Source of the DNA: an uncultured Planctomycetaceae bacterium
Lineage (GTDB): Bacteria > Planctomycetota > Planctomycetia > Pirellulales > Pirellulaceae
Reading direction: 5' to 3'
DNA length: 12,076 nucleotides
NCBI GenBank assembly: GCA_903927685.1
Contig: CAIYOB010001481.1
Location: 1 to 12,076 of the forward strand
The translations under genes and the position numbers were made by a program. Below the pieces are notes generated by a model. The model was given only the letters and a program-made list of their open reading frames with translations, made no database searches and was not told where the DNA came from. Shown here piece after piece: positions 6,528-12,076 of this stretch (its first letter is position 1; each line of letters starts with the position of its first letter).

Positions 6528-6602
6528 AATTAGGAGGCCCGCGGCGACATTAGCCTGCAGCCTGATCTGTTCGAGTCGCACCTGACGCAGCGTATCGCAC
6601 AT
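6402..6602 (-). CDS. Small two-helix membrane protein, unidentified
   Basis: A 66-residue product from the ATG at 6602; an in-frame ATG at 6626 would add eight residues. The inner start is favoured by an AAGGA about nine bases upstream. A polar, basic N-terminus (1-16, MCDTLRQVRLEQIRLQ) is followed by two hydrophobic spans, about 18-37 (NVAAGLLILATSTLCGLRMA) and 44-62 (LRLAAVVLGALFTAGVFAM), then a short SPRD tail. This suggests a hairpin in the inner membrane with both ends in the cytoplasm. A weak promoter candidate lies on the same strand: -35 TTGGCT at 6656-6651 and -10 GATAAG at 6634-6629, 16 bp apart. It stands alone between relics. No family recognised; hydrophobic frames can arise by chance in such DNA. 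Confidence 0.45.
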   Translation of the reverse strand: MCDTLRQVRLEQIRLQANVAAGLLILATSTLCGLRMAGFSADGLRLAAVVLGALFTAGVFAMSPRD

Positions 6603-6626
6603 CGAAGTCGTCCTTTTACGTGTCAT

Positions 6627-7059
6627 TGCTTATCTGGTTAACCCTCTGCTAGCCAATCGCAAAGCGTGAACGTTTCCGGACAGGGTAGGGAACAGGAAGG
6701 TGAAGAATGAGGATCGGGTAAGTACTTTTCCCGGACAGGGTTCAGGTCAATTACGGAGAACTGGCCGGTTGGATCACGCTCGCCGAACGCTTGGCCCGGA
6801 GCCGCCGACGGAGTCCCCCGTCCGCGAACTGCGCGTGTTTTGGACGGCGGTTGAAAAGTTCGGTACAGCCGATAGCCCATTCGTCCGCCAAGTACGCGTA
6901 AGGAACGCTGGCTGGGCGGTACACAATCCAGCGTGCGACGGAGGCCAGAAGATCGATGCCAACGGGCTCCGCGCGAGGCGGCGATCGCGTGTGGACGGAT
7001 GGTTGGGTCACTCGCGCCGTCCGTGTGGCTCGAATACTCGACGAAAAGGACAAAGCCAA
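6627..7059. other. 433-base intergenic stretch without a convincing gene
   Basis: Contains the direct repeat described separately. A plus-strand frame (frame 2) has GELAGWITLAERLARSRRR near 6755-6811 and, after a TAA near 6902, GWVTRAVRVARILDEKDKAK near 7001-7060. The two pieces share a GW(I/V)T-x-A-x-R-x-AR pattern and might be traces of one decayed gene, but it cannot be identified. The minus-strand frame across it is Arg/Pro-rich and lacks coding character. Confidence 0.4.
6676..6741. repeat. Direct repeat CCGGACAGGGT, two copies 55 bp apart
   Basis: CCGGACAGGGT occurs at 6676-6686 and 6731-6741, each preceded by a short T-run (TTT and TTTTC). The exact 11-base match within 66 bases in non-coding DNA is unlikely by chance. 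It could be an element end, paired regulator sites or debris. No function can be read from it here. Confidence 0.45.
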
Positions 7060-7737
7060 ATGAACGGAACAAGAGTATGCCTTGCTGCCAGCGTGCCGCT
7101 GTTGCTCTGCGTAGTCTGCAGTCTGAGCAAGGCGGGGGAATCGGCCCGGGCGGCGACGTCGCCGGCACCGTTCGACATGCAGAAGGCGGAGGCGGAGGTA
7201 GAAACGTCCTACGCCAAGGCGCACCCCGAGATCAAGGAATACATCCTCTGGACGGCCAGGACGTTCGGTTCGTCCGGCATGTGGCTCAACGAAGACGCCT
7301 GTGCCAGTCTGTCCGCCGCCGCGCGCGAACAGAGGATCCAGCATTTGACGGCGTTATTGGAAGAGGGCGAGTATGGACGCCACCTCTGCGCGGGACTGGC
7401 CGAGGCGAGCGCGTTCAAGGACAAGCGACTGGTGCCCGGCCTGATCAAGGTCGCCGGCTATCACCGCCTGGATCGCGACTACGATTGCCGTCCGAAGTGG
7501 ATGGCGGTGGCCGCCTTGGCCCGCCAGGAATCCGACGAGGCGGTACCACTGCTCGTCAGCCTGGTTGATCACGGCAACCAGAACACCCGGCAATGGGCAC
7601 GCGCAGCTTTGTCGCGGAAGACGGGGCAAGACTTCAAGCAGGACAAGCAGGCTTGGGCCGACTGGTGGGCGTCCCGAGGAAACGATCCAATCGACAGCCA
7701 GTACCTGAAACCCTGGGTGATGCCGTCACAGGATTAG
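7060..7737 (+). CDS. Exported HEAT-repeat protein
   Basis: A 225-residue protein from the ATG at 7060, preceded by AAAAGGA (about 7044-7050). The frame is open upstream to 6700 but without coding character, and the signal sequence fixes the start. Residues 1-26 are a signal peptide: MNGTRVC, a hydrophobic core SVPLLLCVVC, then SLSKAGES. Residues 40-115 are helical with no recognised family. Residues 120-190 look like HEAT/armadillo helices: KDKRLVPGLIKVAGY, PKWMAVAALARQESDEAVPL, LLVSLVDHGNQNTRQWARAA. The tail KTGQDFKQDKQAWADWWASR is a hallmark of planctomycete HEAT-repeat proteins, in which HEAT helices are followed by an AW-x-x-WW segment. Such proteins are binding scaffolds; the partner is unknown. 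It converges on the propeller gene, their stop codons overlapping (TAG at 7735-7737 and TAA at 7736-7734). Confidence 0.75.
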   Translation: MNGTRVCLAASVPLLLCVVCSLSKAGESARAATSPAPFDMQKAEAEVETSYAKAHPEIKEYILWTARTFGSSGMWLNEDACASLSAAAREQRIQHLTALLEEGEYGRHLCAGLAEASAFKDKRLVPGLIKVAGYHRLDRDYDCRPKWMAVAALARQESDEAVPLLVSLVDHGNQNTRQWARAALSRKTGQDFKQDKQAWADWWASRGNDPIDSQYLKPWVMPSQD

Positions 7738-10700
7738 TCGTATTCTCGGCCCTCCAACGCCATCCAGGTGCGGTTCTGGTAGCTGCATTTGCAGCCGGCC
7801 GTGGCGTCCGGCAGTAGGACCAGGCCGCCCACGGGCAGGGCGTTGACCCAGCAGCCGGGCCGCACGCCGCCATAGTTCTCCGTGCCGGCCTGCCGCGTGA
7901 AATCGTAATAGCCCAGCGTGGCCGAACGGAACAGGAGCAGGTTCTTTGAGCCGGACAGTTGGCCGCAGCCGTAGGATTTGACGAACTCCAGCGGCCGCGA
8001 CTCGCCGGTCAGCAAGTCCACCGCCGACGGATAGGCGATGATCGTGCCCGCTTGCAGCAACGGCCGGGTTTCGTATTTCGCCTCGTTGGCCCACAGCCGC
8101 TGTCCCGAACTGGCGCGGTAGACAGCCATCCGGCCGCCGACTTCGGACGGCAGCTTGAACCGGGTGGCTTGATAGCACATCAGCAGCAGATCGTGGGGCC
8201 GGCTGTAGATCAGCATCGTGCCGAGCACTTCGTCCTCCGCTTGCCACAGTTGCTGGCCCGTCTTGGCGTCCAGGGCCACCAGCGTTCCCGGCGCGTGTGG
8301 AGCCGTCGGCGGCGGCTTGACGCCCTTGGCCACCGCGCGAGCCAGCAAATCGCCTTCGGCCAGCGGCCGATCGATCAAGAACACCCGCTCGCCGCCAATG
8401 GCGATCGCGTTGTGCCGGATCGATGCCCGGGCCTCGTACCGCCACAACAACTTGCCGGTTCCGACATCCAGCGCGAACAGGGCCGATGATTCCGAGAACT
8501 GCTCCTGCATCTCCGCATCGGCCCGCAGATACCCGTGGCGGACGATGTGCTGTCGATTGGCCAGCGAGCCGTACAGCACGCCGTTGTCGCAGGCCAAGTA
8601 GCCCCAGTCCGCCGCTGGGCCGTCTTGTGCGGCGGGGGCGGTATACGTGGCCAGGATTTGGCCCGTTGCGGCGTCCAGCCGCTGGCAGCGATTTTCGGAT
8701 CGCAGGAAGACAGAGTCCTCCGCCACACAGATGTTGCCGCCGGTGACCGCCGTGCCCGCCAGATGATCGGCGTTGTAGGCGTGCAAAACGCCGGGCTTCT
8801 CGAATCGCCACAGCGGAGTCCCGTTGTAGGCATCGACCGCCTGCAGGGCATCCAGTCCTTCGTGGAACAATCGGCCCTTGTGGAACAGCGGCGCCGGGCC
8901 TCGGCCGTGGCGTTGCGGCACGTCCAGGTCGATGTCGCGGAACCAGAGCACGGACAAGGGGCCTCGAATCTCGTCGGTCGAGCACAACGTGTTGGCGGCG
9001 TCGGCGTACAGGTGCGTCCACTGGCCGGCGTTTTCCAGCGGCCCCCGCACCGAGACCTGCAGCTCGCCCGGCTTGCCCACACACACGACGCCGCCATAGG
9101 GTCGCTGCAATCGGCCCGCCTCGACAGCATCCACGGCCGCCGAGCCCTCGGCCAGCGAACGGGCCGACACGACCAGGTTGGCAAATTGCCTGGGATACTT
9201 GGTGTCCCGGGGATCGCCCACGTGGACCGTCACGCGGGCGCCGTACAGGCCCGCTTGGTCCAGTCGCCGACGGGCCACCGAGACCTGCTCCGGGTCGGCA
9301 TCGATCGCCACGATGCGCAGCTCCGTGCGGCGAGCCAAGGCCAGGGCCAGGTCGCCGTTGCCGCAGCCCAAGTCGACGCAGTAGCCCGCGCGGATCCCGC
9401 TTCGCCGCACGATCTCATCCGCCGCCGCGGCGAGCGCCGGATCGGCCGTTTCCCCCGCCGGTTGTGAGTGATGAACCACCGGCTCGCCGACCGGCTCGGC
9501 CGCAAAACAGTGGATCGCCCCGCTGGCCGTACTGACGTACAGGCAGCCGTCGGCGACCGCCAGTCCGTACGCCGTGTCGTCCACTTCCGTGGTCCACAGG
9601 ATCCCGCGCGTCGCGGCGTCGACGGTGGCGACCCGCGACCCTCCGGCGGACACGATCGTCGAGCCGGCGGCGATCAGGGCCGTGCCCGCGGGGACCCCGG
9701 GAAGCTCCCACAGCTGTTGATGATCGAGCCGCATGACGGGCTTGCCGGTGCGATCGGGCGCCTCGCGGCGGATCACCTGCAAGCCCCGCAGTTGGTCCTT
9801 GTCGCCGTGGATGACGCCGTCGGCAAAGCGGCAGACCACACCCGCGACCGGCGTCGAGCTGAGCACGCCGGTGGCGGCCTCGAAGGCGAACCCGCCGTTG
9901 TAGAAGAATGGCCCGTCCGCCATGAGGCTCGTTCCGCCTCGCTGGCCGTTCTCCTGTAATCGGTAGTACTGAAACGCGCCGTCGGCCCGGGCCAAGGCGG
10001 CGGGTACGGCCCGGCCTGTCGGCACTAGCAACTGGTCGGCGGTCGCCACCAGGTAGCCCTGGGCCGTCACGCCGCTCCGGGCGTTGGCTCCCCCGTGCGG
10101 TTGCGGCATCTCGATCTGGGCCGCGGAGGAATTCGTCCACAGCACTTCGCCGGTGGCCGGGTTCATGGCGATCAGGAACACGCCTTCCGATTGCCAGATC
10201 CCCGCGGCCCAGTACAGGATGTCATCGCGGATGACGAGCCCGCCGCGAGCCGGCCACTTGGAGATCATGGCCCCATTGCCCAGCACCCTCGCAGCGCCCG
10301 GACCGCCGCGCCATTTGCCGACCACCGAGCCGTCTGCGGCGTTCAAGCAATACAGATTACCGTCATCGCTGACGGCGAAGACGCGATCCCGCCAGAGGGC
10401 CGGAGCGAACCGCACGGGCGCGTCCGTAAAGAACGACCAGCGTTCCGCACCGCTGGCGGCGTCCAACGCGACCACTTGGCCCGTGACCGAACTGCCGAAG
10501 TACACGCCGCCCCGGCCGACGACCACATGGTACGCGCGGTCGAATTCGATCCGTTCGTCGCGTGGCCAGGCCGGCGCGGGCCGATGCTGCGGGTGGTAGC
10601 TCCATTTCAGTGCGAGCTTGCCGGGGAGCGTTTCTTCTGTATAGCCGCTGCGAGCCGAGTCGCCGCGATACGTGGGCCAGTCGCGGGCCGAAGCCGGCGA

Positions 10701-10748
10701 TGATCCACAGGCGAGCAACAGAGCGAAGACACGACAAGTGCGCGACAC
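7734..10748 (-). CDS. Exported double PQQ-type beta-propeller protein with embedded methyltransferase-like domain
   Basis: A 1004-residue protein from the GTG at 10748: GGGAGG lies five bases upstream and the signal peptide follows directly. The longer ATG start at 10841 would place 31 Arg/Pro-rich residues before it. Order: signal peptide 1-22 (RVFALLLACGSSPASA); first PQQ/BamB-like propeller about 23-420, with blades such as VVALDAASGAERW (92-104), LYCLNAADGSVVGKW (132-146) and LIAMNPATGEVLW (192-204); a Rossmann methyltransferase-like domain about 440-565; second propeller about 570-1004 (LQAVDAYNGTPLW, LFALDVGTGKLLW, LVALDAKTGQQLW). In the middle domain motif I is intact (VDLGCGNGD, 458-466), with the acidic loop VAIDADPEQV (480-489) and PYGGVVCVGKPG (550-561); the usual catalytic motif IV is not clear. 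The C-terminus carries conserved-looking PGCWVNALPVGGL and CKC (986-988). It may be a quinoprotein-like or binding scaffold; enzymatic activity is unproven. Confidence 0.82.
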   Translation of the reverse strand: MSRTCRVFALLLACGSSPASARDWPTYRGDSARSGYTEETLPGKLALKWSYHPQHRPAPAWPRDERIEFDRAYHVVVGRGGVYFGSSVTGQVVALDAASGAERWSFFTDAPVRFAPALWRDRVFAVSDDGNLYCLNAADGSVVGKWRGGPGAARVLGNGAMISKWPARGGLVIRDDILYWAAGIWQSEGVFLIAMNPATGEVLWTNSSAAQIEMPQPHGGANARSGVTAQGYLVATADQLLVPTGRAVPAALARADGAFQYYRLQENGQRGGTSLMADGPFFYNGGFAFEAATGVLSSTPVAGVVCRFADGVIHGDKDQLRGLQVIRREAPDRTGKPVMRLDHQQLWELPGVPAGTALIAAGSTIVSAGGSRVATVDAATRGILWTTEVDDTAYGLAVADGCLYVSTASGAIHCFAAEPVGEPVVHHSQPAGETADPALAAAADEIVRRSGIRAGYCVDLGCGNGDLALALARRTELRIVAIDADPEQVSVARRRLDQAGLYGARVTVHVGDPRDTKYPRQFANLVVSARSLAEGSAAVDAVEAGRLQRPYGGVVCVGKPGELQVSVRGPLENAGQWTHLYADAANTLCSTDEIRGPLSVLWFRDIDLDVPQRHGRGPAPLFHKGRLFHEGLDALQAVDAYNGTPLWRFEKPGVLHAYNADHLAGTAVTGGNICVAEDSVFLRSENRCQRLDAATGQILATYTAPAAQDGPAADWGYLACDNGVLYGSLANRQHIVRHGYLRADAEMQEQFSESSALFALDVGTGKLLWRYEARASIRHNAIAIGGERVFLIDRPLAEGDLLARAVAKGVKPPPTAPHAPGTLVALDAKTGQQLWQAEDEVLGTMLIYSRPHDLLLMCYQATRFKLPSEVGGRMAVYRASSGQRLWANEAKYETRPLLQAGTIIAYPSAVDLLTGESRPLEFVKSYGCGQLSGSKNLLLFRSATLGYYDFTRQAGTENYGGVRPGCWVNALPVGGLVLLPDATAGCKCSYQNRTWMALEGREYD
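9054..9431 (-). other. SAM-methyltransferase-like domain inside the propeller protein
   Basis: This codes for residues about 440-565 of the propeller protein. The glycine loop of class I methyltransferases (D-L-G-C-G-N-G-D) is complete, and acidic residues Asp483 and Asp485 sit where the ribose hydroxyls of SAM are held. The substrate-side motif is replaced by NLVVSARS (524-531), with no D/N-PP-Y. The frame is continuous with both propellers, so this is a designed insertion rather than a neighbouring gene. Confidence 0.7.
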
Positions 10749-10880
10749 TGTGGCCTCCCAAGGGGACGGAAAGTGAGGGACGGCTGCGACGTGCCGTTGT
10801 CGGGGGCAAGTGCGGCAGTCCCGCGTCTGCCTGACTGACAACCGGACCAGTCGCTCGTCGGAGAGGGCATTCCCGTCGGC

Positions 10881-11831
10881 TCAGTTGCCGCGGGAACGCA
10901 GTTGCTGCTGCAGATCGCCATGCATGGCACTGAGTTCTTCCACGGAACGTTCCCGCAGGCTCGCCGTGGGAGCCGGCTCTTGGTTGAGCAATTGCTGAAG
11001 GAGCTGGATTCTGCCCGTCAGCGAACCTCGCTCGATGCCCTGCTCGATGCCCTGCTCGATGCCCTGCTCGATGCCCTGTTCGATGCCCTGTTCGATCCCA
11101 GCCTTGACGCCTTCGTCGCGGGCGCCCTCGATGGCCGAGAGATAGTCTCGTTGGGCCTTTTCCCTCTGATCATACATTATTCGGTCCTCCGTCTTGGACG
11201 CGATGGTCGTGATTGTGCTGATGGCCTGCTGGAAGTCCATTCCCGGAAGCAGTGCCCGCAACTGTTCCGGGCTGTATTCGTGTGCATGCAGGAGGAAGAA
11301 CACCCACTTCTCGATCTCTGTCGCACGGACAACGGATTCCTCATCCACATCATACTTTAATAACTCAACCGTGTGTATCTCCAACGTGCCCGCCAATTCC
11401 CGGCCGTGCTCGCGATCGACCAGTTGAAACCGGTGATGGGGCGTGGGAACGTCAGGAAACAAGTTCTGGCACAATAGGCAGATTGACAGGGCAGGGCGCA
11501 AACCGGAGTAGCCCCGGCCGCGAGTCAATTGATCCACATACAAGCTGCAAGCGTAGTAGACGAGCCGCTGCAACAGACCGCCGAAGATGGTTACCTGCAT
11601 CTCGACGTTGAACCAATGCCCCCTCGAGTCACGGGCTCGAATGTCCAGTACGATCAATTTGTCGCTGGCGAAGTCCTGATAGCTGAACGGATTGAGGATC
11701 TCGACCCCGACGATGGGACTGGCGAGCCGGAGGATGGCGTTCAGTAGGCCAATCAGGACCGCGACATTTTCGGGGCTCCCGAAGACCTTCTTGAAAGCGA
11801 AATCCACGATCGGCTTGATTCCCAACGGCAT
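10881..11831 (-). CDS. Rpn-family / PD-(D/E)XK nuclease transposase-like protein
   Basis: A 316-residue protein of the PDDEXK_2 (Rpn, YhgA-like) group, whose E. coli members are DNases that stimulate recombination. It opens with the family's PIVDFAFKKVFGSPEN (7-22) and has the nuclease core with Asp63 (KLIVLDIRARD, 58-68) and Glu77-x-Gln79 (FNVEMQV, 74-80). QRLVYYACSLYVDQL (88-102), LRPALSICLL (111-120) and the FQLVDREHG region (135-143) also fit. The C-terminal part is helical and includes GIEQ repeated five times plus GIER (245-268), as is common in this family. It ends with an LLQQLLNQE...ERSVEELSAMHGDL helix. The ATG at 11831 has GGGAG upstream at about seven bases. The catalytic core looks intact. 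It lies 132 bases upstream of the propeller gene on the same strand. Confidence 0.85.
   Translation of the reverse strand: MPLGIKPIVDFAFKKVFGSPENVAVLIGLLNAILRLASPIVGVEILNPFSYQDFASDKLIVLDIRARDSRGHWFNVEMQVTIFGGLLQRLVYYACSLYVDQLTRGRGYSGLRPALSICLLCQNLFPDVPTPHHRFQLVDREHGRELAGTLEIHTVELLKYDVDEESVVRATEIEKWVFFLLHAHEYSPEQLRALLPGMDFQQAISTITTIASKTEDRIMYDQREKAQRDYLSAIEGARDEGVKAGIEQGIEQGIEQGIEQGIEQGIERGSLTGRIQLLQQLLNQEPAPTASLRERSVEELSAMHGDLQQQLRSRGN
11031..11099. repeat. In-frame 12-bp tandem repeat within the Rpn-like gene
   Basis: On the plus strand CTCGATGCCCTG occurs four times in a row (11031-11078), then TTCGATGCCCTG (11079-11090) and a partial TTCGATCCC. Read on the minus strand each unit encodes GIEQ. 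The copies are exact except one C/T change, so the array is young or kept uniform by slippage. Unit length divisible by three keeps the frame when copy number changes. Confidence 0.9.
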
Positions 11832-11900
11832 GGGATTCTCCCGTTAGCGGCCAGCAGTTCTCGGACTCATTGTCTTCGAGCGGGGGCGTCCCGTCGAGTC

Positions 11901-11940
11901 CCGGCGGGCGGAAACCGGCGGGCGGAAACCCGGCGGCGGA
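11901..11940. repeat. 14-bp tandem repeat between two minus-strand genes
   Basis: CCGGCGGGCGGAAA occurs at 11901-11914 and again directly at 11915-11928, followed by a degenerate third copy CCCGGCGGCGGA to about 11940. It lies between the end of the gene at 11943 and the start of the Rpn-like gene at 11831. Copy-number variation here would change the spacing upstream of the Rpn gene. Confidence 0.7.
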
Positions 11941-11942
11941 AG

Positions 11943-12076
11943 CTACCGCGTCAACAACTGGCCGACGGGCAGCTTGGGCAGCTGTGCCGCTCGGATCCGC
12001 TGAGGCAGGACGCCCAGTTGGTCGAGCTGCCATTGGCCCGGCTGGGCGGCTAGTAATTGCTCCAATTCGGCGCGGG
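11943..12076 (-). CDS. C-terminal end of an unidentified protein; 5' part outside window
   Basis: The minus strand is open from the window edge to TAG at 11945-11943, giving 43 residues. They read RAELEQLLAAQPGQWQLDQ, continue LGVLPQRIRAAQLPKLPVGQ, and end in LLTR. The pattern is Leu/Gln-rich and helical, with coding-like third positions. The next gene on this strand (Rpn-like) starts 111 bases later. No family can be named from so short a tail. Confidence 0.5.
   Translation of the reverse strand, partial: RAELEQLLAAQPGQWQLDQLGVLPQRIRAAQLPKLPVGQLLTR

Noticed and set aside
6700..7059. N-terminal extension of the HEAT-repeat gene
   Set aside because: No coding character, and the signal peptide after the ATG at 7060 with an AAGGA site fixes the start.
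8535..9467. 310-codon plus-strand open frame inside the propeller gene
   Set aside because: Antisense shadow of a clear multi-domain coding frame in high-GC DNA; rich in Arg, Gln and Gly without motif.
10749..10841. ATG at 10841 as the start of the propeller protein
   Set aside because: Adds 31 Arg/Pro-rich residues before a normal signal peptide; GTG 10748 has GGGAGG at correct spacing.
11031..11099. CRISPR-like array
   Set aside because: The 12-bp units are contiguous without spacers and encode an in-frame amino-acid repeat.

Overview
The window comes from a GC-rich bacterium, most likely a planctomycete of the Pirellula/Rhodopirellula kind. This is inferred from gene style, not from a marker gene. 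The clues are a GH127 (DUF1680) glycosidase fused to an SGNH esterase, a secreted double PQQ-type propeller with a methyltransferase-like insert, a HEAT-repeat protein ending in an AWADWWASRG-type tail, and secreted DUF1579-like beta-barrel proteins.

Layout. (1) 1-1812, plus strand: 3' part of a GH127/SGNH fusion enzyme whose start lies outside the window. (2) 1886-2581, plus: a toxin-antitoxin operon with promoter, palindromic operator candidate, AbrB/MazE-type antitoxin and Doc-type toxin. (3) 2582-3280: a gene graveyard in which the tail of a DOMON-like sugar-binding domain is joined to the tail of a serine recombinase, each with a +1 frameshift. (4) 3347-5519, minus: three co-oriented genes for small exported beta-barrel proteins with nearly the same signal peptide, in visibly less GC-rich DNA. 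A second recombinase tail lies in inverted orientation beyond them (5866-5940), so the cluster is bracketed by inverted recombinase relics. (5) 5520-7059: mostly decayed or non-coding DNA holding two relic reading frames, a short direct repeat and one probable small two-helix membrane protein (minus). (6) 7060-7737, plus: secreted HEAT-repeat protein, converging with and sharing stop-codon bases with (7) 7734-10748, minus: a 1004-residue propeller/methyltransferase-like/propeller protein. (8) 10881-11831, minus: an Rpn/PD-(D/E)XK transposase-like nuclease with an in-frame 12-bp tandem repeat. (9) 11943-12076, minus: the last 43 codons of another protein.

How it fits together. There is no single pathway. 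The carbohydrate enzyme, the propeller protein, the HEAT protein and the beta-barrel proteins suit the exported, polysaccharide-degrading lifestyle of planctomycetes. The toxin-antitoxin pair, recombinase relics, Rpn gene and short tandem repeats mark the window as a plastic, recombined region. The items most worth a second look are the propeller protein with an embedded SAM-binding fold, the GH127-esterase fusion, and the beta-barrel cluster between inverted recombinase remnants. No rRNA, tRNA or CRISPR array was seen.
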